Origin: Verrucomicrobiaceae bacterium
GTDB taxonomy: Bacteria > Verrucomicrobiota > Verrucomicrobiia > Verrucomicrobiales > Verrucomicrobiaceae
NCBI GenBank assembly: GCA_016795465.1
Contig: JAEUHK010000116.1
Location: 1 to 64,000 of the forward strand
Direction of reading: 5' to 3'
DNA: 64,000 bases
A program made the position numbers and the translations under genes. Positions 1-9,400 of the stretch are shown here, one piece after another (positions within the stretch are counted from its first letter, which is position 1; each line of letters starts with the position of its first letter). A model generated the notes under the pieces. That model was not told where the DNA came from and did not search any database. It saw only the letters and a program-made list of their open reading frames with translations.

Positions 1-34
1 GCCAAAATCGGCTAAATAATCAGCCAAGACCGCC

Positions 35-1087
35 ATGCTTCCCCCTGTTTTTACCATCACGCCCGAGATGCTGCGGCTCATCGCCGAGCTGGAGGATTTC
101 AAAGGGCAGTGGCGCATGATCCGCAGCCTTTCGCCCGAAAAACTCACCTCTCTGCGCAAGGTCGCCACCATCGAGAGTGTCGGCTCATCCACCCGCATCG
201 AGGGTTCCCGGCTCACCGACCGCCAGGTCGAGGACCTGCTCGGCCGCCTGCACATCACCGAGTTCAAGACGCGCGATGAGCAGGAGGTCGCGGGCTACGC
301 CTATGTCATGGATCAGGTGTTTGATGCCTTCGATCAGATCCCCGTCACGGAAAACATGATCGGCCAGCTCCATCAGGACCTCCTGCGCCACAGCACGAAG
401 GACGAACGCCACCGCGGCCACTACAAGACCCTGCCAAACCACGTCGCCGCCTTCGATGCCGATGGAAAGGAGATTGGCATCGTCTTCCAGACCACCTCGC
501 CCTTCGACACACCGCGCGAGATGGAGGCTCTCGTCGCCTGGTTCATCAAGGCCGACCGCGAGCGCTCCCTGCATCCGCTGCTGCTCATCGGCAGCTTCAT
601 CGTCGTCTTCCTCGCCATCCATCCCTTCCAGGACGGCAATGGCCGCCTCTCCCGTTTGCTCACCACACTCATGCTCCTGCGTGCCGGGTATGCCTATGTG
701 CCCTACAGCTCACTGGAGAGCATCATCGAGGCTTCAAAGGAAGGCTACTACCGCGCCCTCCGCCGCACCCAGACTACGCTCAAGTCGAAGAAGCCCGACT
801 GGGAAGCGTGGCTCATGTTCTTCCTCCGCTCCCTCGTGAAGCAAAAGGACGCGCTCGCGAAAAAGATCGCCATCGAGGACACCCACTCCACCAACCTCCA
901 CCCGCTCGCGAAGAAGATCCTCACCCACTTCGCCGACCACGAGACGCTGACACTCGGCCAACTCGTCAAGCTCACCCACGGCAAACCCAGCACGCTCAAG
1001 CTGCGTTTGAAGGAACTCGTCCAGCACGGCCACCTCCTGCCGAAAGGCCAGGGGCGCGGGGCGCATTATGTGAGGCAGACCCCATAG
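35..1087 (+). CDS. Fic family protein (class II Fic, probable AMPylator)
   Basis: 350 aa. The Fic core motif HPFQDGNGRLSR is present, with the catalytic His at about residue 196. It would transfer AMP (or another NMP/phosphate group) from a nucleotide to a target protein. STRIEG at residues 52-57 matches the [ST]xxxE[GN] inhibitory helix, with Glu56 as the autoinhibitory residue; its N-terminal position defines class II Fic proteins. The C-terminal ~80 residues (HPLAKKILTHF onward) look like a winged helix, a common fusion suggesting DNA binding or self-regulation. The gene has the high GC of the bulk window. It ends 11 bp before the likely start of the CHAT gene, so the two may be co-transcribed. 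Only 34 bp of upstream sequence is visible. Family assignment is firm; target and role are unknown. Confidence 0.93.
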   Translation: MLPPVFTITPEMLRLIAELEDFKGQWRMIRSLSPEKLTSLRKVATIESVGSSTRIEGSRLTDRQVEDLLGRLHITEFKTRDEQEVAGYAYVMDQVFDAFDQIPVTENMIGQLHQDLLRHSTKDERHRGHYKTLPNHVAAFDADGKEIGIVFQTTSPFDTPREMEALVAWFIKADRERSLHPLLLIGSFIVVFLAIHPFQDGNGRLSRLLTTLMLLRAGYAYVPYSSLESIIEASKEGYYRALRRTQTTLKSKKPDWEAWLMFFLRSLVKQKDALAKKIAIEDTHSTNLHPLAKKILTHFADHETLTLGQLVKLTHGKPSTLKLRLKELVQHGHLLPKGQGRGAHYVRQTP

Positions 1088-1098
1088 ACTTAGTCACA

Positions 1099-3321
1099 AT
1101 GAGGCCCTCAAACGACGCACTCGATTTGGCAATACGATATATCTGCCCCATAGCTGCGGATGCCCGTAGCTCAGAGACAATTGTGTTCATGGGGTTCAAT
1201 CTCGGGGCATCGAAGCTCTCCACTGCGATCTTGGCTGCCCTCAGTGGTCCGCCTCATCTCTTCTCGCTTGAGCAAAGCGCTGAGACTCAGACCAAGTTCA
1301 AACTCACCGGCGTCTATCAGCACAAGATTTTGCCTGTGAACGTGGACATTCTTCACTTAGTGCCAGGCGGCCATCAGCGCCCATTCGTTGTGATCATCTC
1401 GAATGAAGACACCGATGAACAGGTCGCAGATGCCATCGGAAAGCTGCCATACCCGGCGCTGCACATCACTCACTCGCAGGCTTTGCAGATTGTCCGTGAC
1501 CGAAGGTTAGCGGACTCAATACTCCGTCAGCACGCTAGAGAGGTAGCCAGATGGCTGCGCGATCAAGGTTGTCACGAACTTGAAGAAATTGTTCTCAAAG
1601 CGTTAGCTGCCAGTCCGCCAACTGTCTCTTCACGCTCGCTCGATTTACACGACCGTGATCACGGGACTACGCGCTCCAACGAGTTCGTTCTGAAGGCTCT
1701 GGGCGCTAGTCTCAGGAGCCATCTGCCCCTGATCGCGGCAGACGAAGTCCCCTATGTTCTAGCTATCAATCACTCTGCGAACGCACTCATCCAGGAGCGC
1801 AGACGTCTTTGCGATGAGTTGGCACCAGGCTTCTCAGGGCCAACCTGTGACGCAATACTCGCGTGTCCTGGGCTGCTATCGCATCTTTGGTCATCTGCTC
1901 GGATTCGCAGACAGGCCAAGCGAAGCGCTGACAATCATGACGTCAGTGAAAGCTTTCTCGGCACTGACGACGAGATACGACGAGTCCTGGCTTTCTGTGT
2001 GCGCCAGGAAGGGTATTCAGTGCGATCAACAAGGGATGAGATTGAAGAGCTGAGGCAAGTTCCGGCTTTCAACTTCCTGATGTCGCAATGGAAACATGAG
2101 ATCGACACTTTCGTCGCCTGTTTGACTGCACAAGCATCAAACGAAGTTTGCCCCGTTGTAAGGCTTCCTCGCGACATCAACCGCTTGCGAGGTTCGCTAA
2201 AGGAACTGGGCAAACGAATGAGGAGTTCAGGCGGATCAGTAATGGCTGCGCAAAGAATCGCTTCCTCAGTGGTAGCCGTCCTAACTAAATCTATTATTCC
2301 ACACTTTGGGCACTTGCTTGGTGGGCATGATCGCCAGCTTCGCGTAGTAGCCGATGTTCCCGTGGAGTGGGTTCGGGTCGGGGGCGTGCCGCTGATGCTC
2401 CGCCACTCCGTTTCCCGCGTGCCAGCCACACCCGGAAATTTGATGTCAATGCAGTCTCTCGCTGCTGATCTTGACTTCATTGATCTTAACAAGGTGACGA
2501 CTATTCCCATCATTCGGTCATTCCGATCCAAAGACCCACTCAAGCATGTGCTGGAGGCTAGCCTCGCCGAGTATGCCCGCCAAGAAGGCTGGATACTTGA
2601 AACAAAGATAATCGATGTCTCAAGTGAGGCTGAATTTATCGCGGCCTGTGACCAAATCGATTCTCCGATTCTCGTATTCGATGGGCATGGGGCACACGAT
2701 GAACTGTCCCAGATCGCCACGTTGAAGATCGGCGATGACGACCTGGACGTGTGGTCTCTAAGAGGTCGTGTAGAGCTCCCGCCCATCGTGATACTCAGCT
2801 CATGCGATGCTTGCGCAGCAGACCGTAGCCATGCATCCACATCGAATGGATTCATGGCTATAGGAGCAACTACAGTTCTTGGGCCAGTCATGCCAGTTCA
2901 CGGTATCAAGTCCGGCATTATGGTTGCGAGGCTACTCTACCGGATGACCTCAGTTGTCCGCTCGCAATTGGAGCGTGCCAAGGTGCCCATGAGCTGGGCC
3001 CGAATCGTGACGGATCTACTCAGAACTTCCTATATCGCGGAGCTTACCATTCAGATGATCGAGGCCAAACTGCTGATAGAGGAACAAGGCTTTGCCATTG
3101 CGGAAGAAGCAACGCATGCCGTCAACACCTCAAATCCGGCTTGGTTCGAAGTGCTCAAACGCCGTGTTTGCCAAGCAGCCAATTGGAGCGACACACAGTT
3201 CGATAACTACCTTGGCACAAAATTTGTTCTGCCAGATGCATTGCTCTACCTCCAGGTAGGACACCCCGAGAAGCTCATGTTTGTAGCCCATGAAGGAGAT
3301 CTGCATCCTTCTGCAGGCTAG
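1099..3321 (+). CDS. CHAT-domain (caspase-like) protease, putative effector
   Basis: 740 aa from the ATG at 1099. An open frame extends upstream to 808, but that part lies inside the Fic gene and reads as low-complexity shadow. The C-terminal third carries the CHAT pattern: VFDGHGAHD with the candidate catalytic His at about 530, VILSSCDACAAD with the candidate Cys at about 569, then NGFMAIGATTVLGPVMPV, which matches the usual G-A-x-x-V-x-x-x-x-P-V strand. CHAT proteins are cysteine peptidases related to caspases and separase, several of which are activated by sensor partners in anti-phage defence. I do not recognise the N-terminal ~500 residues; they show no clear TPR array. Base composition is visibly less GC-rich than the Fic gene and the window, which suggests transfer. 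A defence role is inference. Confidence 0.78.
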   Translation: MRPSNDALDLAIRYICPIAADARSSETIVFMGFNLGASKLSTAILAALSGPPHLFSLEQSAETQTKFKLTGVYQHKILPVNVDILHLVPGGHQRPFVVIISNEDTDEQVADAIGKLPYPALHITHSQALQIVRDRRLADSILRQHAREVARWLRDQGCHELEEIVLKALAASPPTVSSRSLDLHDRDHGTTRSNEFVLKALGASLRSHLPLIAADEVPYVLAINHSANALIQERRRLCDELAPGFSGPTCDAILACPGLLSHLWSSARIRRQAKRSADNHDVSESFLGTDDEIRRVLAFCVRQEGYSVRSTRDEIEELRQVPAFNFLMSQWKHEIDTFVACLTAQASNEVCPVVRLPRDINRLRGSLKELGKRMRSSGGSVMAAQRIASSVVAVLTKSIIPHFGHLLGGHDRQLRVVADVPVEWVRVGGVPLMLRHSVSRVPATPGNLMSMQSLAADLDFIDLNKVTTIPIIRSFRSKDPLKHVLEASLAEYARQEGWILETKIIDVSSEAEFIAACDQIDSPILVFDGHGAHDELSQIATLKIGDDDLDVWSLRGRVELPPIVILSSCDACAADRSHASTSNGFMAIGATTVLGPVMPVHGIKSGIMVARLLYRMTSVVRSQLERAKVPMSWARIVTDLLRTSYIAELTIQMIEAKLLIEEQGFAIAEEATHAVNTSNPAWFEVLKRRVCQAANWSDTQFDNYLGTKFVLPDALLYLQVGHPEKLMFVAHEGDLHPSAG

Positions 3322-3424
3322 GCTTCTTGATGGCGGTTGGGCGCTGGAGAATGGCATCGACCTCAGGGCGCAGTTTGGCGGGATCGGTGAGGAAATCGCC
3401 GCCACAGCCGAGGGTGGGAAAGCG

Positions 3425-3580
3425 TCAGACGGCCTTGGGCTTCGGGTCTTCCGGGAATCGGCTGATGAAGTGCTCCGCAGCCTTGCGCATGACTTCTGAC
3501 AACGACCAATCCTGTCGCTCGGCGATCCCTTTGAGCCGCTGATACAAAGGATCAGGAAACTGGATTTGAGTGCGTGTCAT
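3425..3580 (-). pseudogene. RHH (CopG-like) antitoxin, truncated by an in-frame TGA
   Basis: 51 aa on the minus strand, beginning MTRTQIQFPDPLYQRLKG, which is the ribbon-helix-helix antitoxin start, followed by the helix pair SLSEVMRKAAEHF. Translation stops at a TGA after PKPKAV. Reading on in the same frame gives RFPTLGCGGDFLTDPAKLRP and stays open to a TGA at 3275-3277, inside the 3' end of the CHAT gene. The paralogue at 4024-4275 has PKSWKLPAVRSGG at the same place, so the TGA sits where Trp (TGG) is expected. The C-terminal tail normally binds the toxin, so this gene is probably damaged. No toxin gene follows. A TATAAA-like -10 lies just upstream (3587-3592 on the forward strand). Confidence 0.72.
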
Positions 3581-3769
3581 GATGTGTTTTATAAATCACT
3601 GCGGCTGGGCCGTAATCAGGCGGCTCTCACCGTGATGACACAATCGCAGCCGGGACGGCTGCACCACATTGGCTCCCTGTGCTCGTTTGCTCGCCTTGCA
3701 CTGACAATCTTGCCAAGACGTGGCGGGCTGGACGCGGCAGAATCAGGCTGGTGAAAGCGGTTCTAACAC

Positions 3770-3800
3770 TCTTTGCGACCTCTGCGATCTTTGGCGGCCA
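3770..3800. repeat. Short motif resembling 13011-13050
   Basis: CTTTGCGACCTCTGCGATC followed by TTTGGCGGCC matches most positions of CCTTGCGATCTCTGCGCTC-TTTTGCGGCC at the 5' end of the hydrolase gene. Here it lies beyond the broken VapC gene and has no coding role. Confidence 0.35.
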
Positions 3801-3842
3801 CGCTTTGGCGAATAAGGACGGAGTTGAGGTTCGTGAGGTTCG

Positions 3843-4021
3843 TCAGCACGACCAACTGACGGTGGGGTTGCGAAGCAGGTTGTAGAGTTCCAGCAGAACC
3901 AGCTCGCTGATGGCGACATCACTGCGAGCCTCAAGGGACTCGGCAAATGCCACGGCCTCCGCGTGCTGAGGATGATCTTGGACCACCAACGGAACAGGAT
4001 GTTGGTGTCGATGGAGATCAT
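3843..4021 (-). pseudogene. vapC: VapC-like PIN toxin remnant (frameshifted and truncated)
   Basis: It starts 2 nt after the antitoxin stop with MISIDTNILF, the conserved PIN-domain first strand with its metal-binding Asp. The frame then turns into nonsense (RWWSKIIL). In a shifted frame the family-like sequence resumes as QDHPQHAEAVAFAESLEARS and SELVLLELYNLLRNPTVSW, including the second acidic motif, before a TGA at 3843-3845. The distal half of a usual 130-140 aa PIN domain, with the remaining acidic residues, is not present downstream. So there is at least one frameshift near 3985 and a 3' deletion, and the product cannot be an active RNase. Confidence 0.75.
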
Positions 4022-4023
4022 GA

Positions 4024-4275
4024 TCAGCGGCCTTGGCGGGACTCTTCGTCTTCGTGAGCGAGGGCTTTCAGCTCCGCCAGGGGCACCTTCACGCCACCGC
4101 TGCGAACGGCGGGCAACTTCCAGCTTTTCGGCGCGGAGCCCGGCTCGGGAAAACGAGCCAGGAAGATCTCCAGACCGCGACGCGTGATCTCGGCGAGGGA
4201 AATCTCCCGCTCGGACGCAAAGGCTTTGGCACGCTGATACAGGTCGTCCGGCAGTTGGATCTGAGGTCGTGTCAC
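4024..4275 (-). CDS. vapB: RHH antitoxin, VapB-like
   Basis: 83 aa from a GTG start chosen because VTRPQIQLPDDLYQRAK aligns with the MTRTQIQ start of the neighbouring paralogue; an in-frame ATG at 4311 would add 12 unrelated residues. It has a ribbon-helix-helix N-terminus (beta strand TRPQIQLP, helices to about residue 45) and a toxin-binding tail containing KSWKLPAVRSGGVKVP. It would bind operator DNA as a dimer and neutralise the PIN toxin encoded 2 nt downstream. Since that toxin gene is broken, this antitoxin is an orphan unless it regulates other genes. The leader ACATCGTGACACG resembles the leader of the first antitoxin. Confidence 0.82.
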   Translation of the reverse strand: MTRPQIQLPDDLYQRAKAFASEREISLAEITRRGLEIFLARFPEPGSAPKSWKLPAVRSGGVKVPLAELKALAHEDEESRQGR

Positions 4276-4542
4276 GATGTAAGATTTACATGACTCGATG
4301 GCTCCTTTCAAGGTCGGCTTCGGATGCCATGGCAGCCACTTTGGGGGCTCAGTCCCGGCAAGCCGACGGTTGGCTCAGCTACGGGCCTATTGCTCCTTGG
4401 TGGCAGGCAGCGGTGAGGCGGCAGAAGCCAATCGGGCAATCAGCGGCGGCGGCCAATCGTTGCTCGACGAAGGGCTTTCTTCCCGATTGTCACGCACCGT
4501 CTCTGCCGCCATCTCTCCGCCGGGAAAACGGCAGTCATCCGC

Positions 4543-5253
4543 ATGAGTCGCAAACGCATCCTCATCTTCAAAACGCTCTTGCTGGCGACAGCGACGGCTT
4601 GGGCGCATCCGGAGGATCAGTGCGAGATGCACGTCAAACCCGCGCCGCATGCTTTGGAGGCACGATTTACCTTCAACCTGCTCACGGTGACGAAATGTGT
4701 GCGCGTGGATGCGGATGGCGATGGCCTGCTCAGCGTGGGCGAGTTGAAGGCGGCGGAACCGGCTTTCACGCGGTATCTCAATGAGCACATCAAGCTGAAG
4801 GTGAATGCCAAACCGGCTGTTTGGGGAGAAAAGGCGGAGTATCACTACCTGTGGCCCCGATTCGCGGCGACACCGCCTTTGGGTGAGGAGGAGTATGCCG
4901 GGCGGCATTTGGATGTGACCTTTGTTTTGCCGCAAGAGGCGCTGCTGGAGGCATTTTCGATCCGATTCGAGGTTTTTGGGCAAACCGGGCCTCGCCAGAC
5001 GATTCGCGGAATTTTTGAGCAGGACGGCCAAGTGCTCGAAGTGCCGTTAAGCCTTCAAAAGCCGCAACACACCTATCAAACGGGCTTTGTGGCACCCCCG
5101 TCCCAAACCCCAACGAAGCCCGCCGAAGCTCCAGCCGCACCCGAGCCCCCAATCAGTCCCAGCATGCTCGCCGGCACCGTGCTGGCAGTTTTTTTGCTCG
5201 CTCTAGGCTATCGACACCTTCCAAAGAGCCGTCGAAGCCAGTCTGGCCGCTAG
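4543..5253 (+). CDS. Exported EF-hand protein with C-terminal membrane anchor
   Basis: 236 aa. A signal peptide (hydrophobic ILIFKTLLLATATAWA) is followed at residues 56-67 by a canonical EF-hand loop DADGDGLLSVGE, with calcium ligands at 56, 58, 60 and 67. The region before and after the loop recalls the N-terminal extracytoplasmic part of HupE/UreJ-like proteins, but the rest does not let me name a family. A Pro/Ala-rich linker at about residues 178-203 leads to one transmembrane helix (SMLAGTVLAVFLLALGY) and a basic cytoplasmic tail. It probably sits in the inner membrane with the EF-hand domain outside. It converges with the regulator gene on the other strand. Function unknown. Confidence 0.8.
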   Translation: MSRKRILIFKTLLLATATAWAHPEDQCEMHVKPAPHALEARFTFNLLTVTKCVRVDADGDGLLSVGELKAAEPAFTRYLNEHIKLKVNAKPAVWGEKAEYHYLWPRFAATPPLGEEEYAGRHLDVTFVLPQEALLEAFSIRFEVFGQTGPRQTIRGIFEQDGQVLEVPLSLQKPQHTYQTGFVAPPSQTPTKPAEAPAAPEPPISPSMLAGTVLAVFLLALGYRHLPKSRRSQSGR

Positions 5254-5317
5254 CTTGATGAAGTGCTGGAAGCACAACACTCCACCACTCCATCACTCCA
5301 AGGTGCTCGATCCGCAC

Positions 5318-6391
5318 TCACGCGGACGCTTTGCACCGCGAGATAGTCCCGCCGGGCACGAATTCGGCTGGCGTGAGCGTTTGCGTGAAGTCTTGCTTAC
5401 CACGGCTGACGTTGGCGGCCCAGTGGACGATGCGGCGGATGACGGGGCGCAGGTCCCAGCGCATGCAGGCGACGGGGGGATCGCAGTGGGAGAGGGCGAC
5501 GTCGTCGTCGGTGCTGATGAGGGAGACGTCGGCAGGGACGCGAAGGCCGTGCAGGAGCAAAAACTGCATGGTGGCGACGAAGTAGGTGACTTCATCGACG
5601 ATGAGCGCGGTGGGCGGGGTGGCCTTGAAAAGGGAGCGCAGGCATTCGTGAAAGCCGGCGTTGGTTTCTTCCCAATCGGGCAGGTTGAACTCGCTGGGCT
5701 GCAGGCCGTGCTCGCGAAGCGTGTCGAGGTAGGCGGCGAGGCCGGCGGTGGGTTGCGGGAGGCGCACGGCGCGTCGGGCGAGCAACACGATGCGGCGATG
5801 GCCGAGCGAAATGAGGTGTCGCGTGGCCTCGGCGATGACGGGTGGCTTGTTCGGCGAGACGGAGGGGATTTTGATGCCGACTCGGTTGCCGAAGACGGCG
5901 AAGGCAGGCACCGGCTGGCTGGCGAACCACTCCAAAACGCCTCGTGAGCCCGCGAGGATGATCCACGCGTCCGCTTCGGTCTTGCGCACGAGCTGGGCGA
6001 CGAGTTTGGGGTCAAAACGCAAACTGGCGAGCGACTTGGGCGGGGTGACGAGGGTGTGACCGGCCGCATCGAGGGCGTGTCGGATCTCCATGACGATCTT
6101 CGTCTTTTCGTCGATCTCGTGGTCGTTGAGCAGCAGGGCGATGCGGAGGGTGCGTGAGGTGCTGCGACGGCGCGTGTTGATGAGTCGCTTGCGGCCCGCG
6201 CCTTGAGCGAGGAGCAGGCCGGTCTTTTCGAGCTGTCGGAGGGCACCTTCGACGGTTTTGTTGTTCACACCGAGCTCCGCGGCGAGTTGGTGCTTTCCGG
6301 GCAGCGCACCACTCCAGCGTCCGCGCAGGATTTCGCTGCGAAGATGCTCGGTGACCTGGTCGGCAAGGGTGAGGAAGCTCGGGGTGCTCAC
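5318..6391 (-). CDS. GntR-type winged helix / LacI-type sensor transcriptional regulator
   Basis: 357 aa from a GTG at 6391. The open frame continues to an ATG at 6481, but those 30 residues are not regulator-like and would almost touch the divergent gene. The GntR winged helix spans residues ~1-70 (LADQVTEHLRSEILRG, AAELGVNNKTVEGALRQLE). It is followed by a LacI/periplasmic-binding-type sensor (RTLRIALLLND, ATRHLISLGHRRIVLL, ADVSLISTDDD). Such hybrids usually sense a sugar and control adjacent catabolic genes. A perfect inverted repeat GGCCAA-N2-TTGGCC at 6394-6407, just 5' of the start, is a candidate autoregulatory operator. The divergent metallopeptidase gene begins 92 bp away and may share control. 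Confidence 0.88.
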   Translation of the reverse strand: MSTPSFLTLADQVTEHLRSEILRGRWSGALPGKHQLAAELGVNNKTVEGALRQLEKTGLLLAQGAGRKRLINTRRRSTSRTLRIALLLNDHEIDEKTKIVMEIRHALDAAGHTLVTPPKSLASLRFDPKLVAQLVRKTEADAWIILAGSRGVLEWFASQPVPAFAVFGNRVGIKIPSVSPNKPPVIAEATRHLISLGHRRIVLLARRAVRLPQPTAGLAAYLDTLREHGLQPSEFNLPDWEETNAGFHECLRSLFKATPPTALIVDEVTYFVATMQFLLLHGLRVPADVSLISTDDDVALSHCDPPVACMRWDLRPVIRRIVHWAANVSRGKQDFTQTLTPAEFVPGGTISRCKASA

Positions 6392-6393
6392 GG

Positions 6394-6407
6394 GGCCAAA
6401 CTTGGCC
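6394..6407. promoter_or_regulatory. Inverted repeat GGCCAA-N2-TTGGCC, candidate operator
   Basis: A perfect 6-bp-arm palindrome lies immediately upstream of the regulator start codon, in the 92-bp space between the divergent regulator and metallopeptidase genes. Its size and place suit a dimeric winged-helix regulator. This is inference from position only; GC-rich DNA yields such repeats by chance. Confidence 0.35.
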
Positions 6408-6483
6408 GTTTGGCGGCCAGGGGGCAAATGGAGAATGGATTGCCGGGAAGGGGCGAAATTCAGAGAATGAAGGCACCCCAACC

Positions 6484-9400
6484 ATGAAATTGCTACCCTT
6501 TCTCGCTTTCCTCATCGCGACCTGCTCGGCGGGCGCGGTGTCGATTGATGCGATCTATTTTGGCCAGACGCATCTGCACAAGCCGGACAATCCGTATTTC
6601 GGCACGGTGGCGGATCGCGATGTGTTTATCAAAGCGCATGTGACGGACCCGGCGGCGATTGCGTCGCCTTCGGTGTTTGCGACGCTGAGTTTGAACGGCA
6701 ATTTCCTCACGGTGGCGCTCACGGGGCCAGCGAATCTGCCGACTTCGATCCCGGATGGTCTGGGCGTGGTGCAGCACAGCACGGCGAACACGTTCACCGG
6801 CGTGCTGCCTGCGGCGTGGATCAAAAAGGGGCTCCAAGTGACCGTCAACGCGGGCAGCGTGGTCTCGACGGTGACGGACATGAAGATCAATGCGCCGACG
6901 AAGGTGATCATGACGATGACGGACGTGCATTACTTTGCGCGGACGCCGAGCGATTACACGGCGGGCACGTTTGCGGAGCTGGAGCAGAAGTGGCCGGTGA
7001 CGGATCTGGAGGTGCGGCGGCTGAACAACGTGGTGTTTCGCGAGCTGGTGATCCCACCGCGTTCAGACGTGAGTGCGCAAGGCGTGCGCATCCGGTCAAA
7101 GGCGGAGTATCAGGGGCAGACGGGGCTGGCCTTTGATGGCGAGCAGGCGGCGGCTTTGCAGTGGAATGGAGCGCTGAAGGCCGCGGCGGGCCGGTCGGGG
7201 CGCTGGAGTTTGTTTTATCTGAATGTGTATGGCGCCTTTGCGGGCGGGCAGGCGGGTGGCTACGCGGGAGTGGGCAATGGCAACAGCATCGGCATCCTGA
7301 ATCACGAGCTGGGTCATGCGCTGTCGCTGCCGCACTGGGGTGACAATGCCGCGTATCCCTACAAAGGCGCGATGCATGGCATCTCCGCGCCGTCGAACTA
7401 CAACGGCACGCACGCCGGACCTGCGTGGGCGATTGATCAGCGCACCAACACCTTCATCCCATGCACCGTGGTGGCTGGAAACGTGGGCGGCAAGCCGGTG
7501 GGCACTTACACAGTGGACCCGATGCAGGGCGGCGGCGAGGGCTGGCAACCAGCGGGCTTTTTGATGAATCACTTCTCCGATTACTCGGTGAACCAGATGC
7601 GCAACTACATGAACAGCCATGTGGTGGTGTGGAATCCAGCGCTGAGCGGTGGCGCGGGCAGTTGGGCGCAGTGGAACGCGACCACGGGCGACTACACGAC
7701 GGCGGTGACGAACAACGGGGTGCAATTCCCGCAGCAGCGTGATGTGCAGGTCATCAGCATCCTCGCGACGATGTCGGGTGCCAAACCGGCCATCAACATG
7801 GTGTATCCGCCGATCGGGCCTTACACGTCGGGTTTGATTCGCTTGTTTGATCCCACCGTGGCGGCGGATCGCACGGCGGCGAACACGCTCTTCAATCTGG
7901 CGAACAACTGCGACTACTGCGTGCGTGTGGTGCAGGGCGGTGTGACGAAGACCTTCATCATGCCTGCGTCCGCGCTGACCTCGCCCTCGCTCACCGATCT
8001 GGCGAGCATCGAAACGGAGGCGGTGAATCTGCCTGCGGCCGATGGTGCGGTGACGAAGATCGAACTGCTCGCCACGCCGAATGTGGAGGATGTGGGACTG
8101 CCGGCGAATCCGACCGTTTTCTACACCTGGGGTCCGCTGATGCCTGCGGTGTCCACCTTTGAGCTGACACCGGAGACCAATGGACCGACCGCTGTGACGA
8201 TGACCGCGGAGATGGGTGAAGTGGAATACGGCTACACGGGCGGCACCGTGGAATACCAGTTCACCGAGACCTCCGGCAATCCTGGCGCGACCTCGAGCGC
8301 GTGGCAGACCTCGCGCACTTACACAGACACCGGTTTGCAACCGGGCACGACCTACACTTACACCGTGTCGATGCGTGCAGGCACGCTCACGAGCGCGACC
8401 TCCGCGCCCGTGACCGTCACGACGACACCGACCACGCTCGCAGGCACGATCACGGTGAATGCCACGCAGCAGTTCGCACTCGCGAGCGGCAGCGGCTACA
8501 AAGCGGTGACGGGTCTTGGCGCTTTCGATGCGGCCACGGCGGACAAGCTCGTCGTCGTGATCGCCATGGAGAACGCGAACAACGATCCCTGCATGACCTA
8601 CGGCGTGCGCTACAACGGCGTCCAGATGATCGAAGCCGTGCAGCAGACCGGCGGCAATGCCGACGGCACGATCGCGATTTACTACCTCGACAATCCGGGC
8701 GCGGTCGGCACCGGCATCACGGTTTCCGGTTACAATCCGAACGGTGGCCTCGGTGTGGCGTATGCGCTCACTGGCACAGCGCCGGGCTTCGGAGCCATCA
8801 ACGGCCGACGAGGCAATGGCATCACCCAGGTGCCTCTCACGACCTCCGCGAGCAACTCGCTCGTTATCGCCGGTTTGCAAAACTCCGGCAATGGCAACAG
8901 CGCAGGCACTCCCACCACGAACGCGCCGCTCACTCAATCCGCGAGTGGCAACTGGGGCAGCCAGTGGGGCAGTTTGGCCGTCGGACACATCCAAGTCGCC
9001 ACGCCGGCTGCTGTGACGCCCATTTTCACCACCAGCACCGGTGGCAGCTACAGCATCAATGCGGCCTCCGTCGAGATTTTGGCGGAAACGCAACCCCTCA
9101 GCACGTGGACACAAACAGCAGGCGGTGCGCAGAGTTGGAACACGGCGGCAAATTGGATCGGCAACGCCGTGCCAACGACGGTCGCGGGCGACACGGTCGA
9201 TTTCAGCACCGTGGACATCGCGACGAACACCACACTCACGCTTGGGGCCGATCGCACTGGAGGTTTGTGGAAGTTTGGCGACACCACCGGCACCGAAACA
9301 TGGACCGTGAATGCCGGAAACACCCTCACACTCGCCGGAACGACGCCCAGCATCGACGTCGCGCAAAACACCGCGACGCTCAATTGCGTCATCGCAGGCA

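Noticed and set aside
808..1098. Upstream extension of the CHAT gene frame to 808
   Set aside because: The 97 added residues lie within the Fic gene and are Arg/Pro/His-rich shadow translation; the ATG at 1099 gives a sensible start.
3581..3842. Possible tRNA or small gene between the two antitoxin loci
   Set aside because: No cloverleaf, no coding pattern on either strand; probably debris of the toxin-antitoxin region.
4269..4784. 171-aa plus-strand open frame
   Set aside because: It overlaps the start of the EF-hand protein in another frame and shows no family motifs; the EF-hand frame has a signal peptide and an anchor.
7096..9366. 756-aa open frame antisense to the metallopeptidase
   Set aside because: Arg/His-rich low-complexity translation, no motifs, and the sense strand encodes clear conserved domains.
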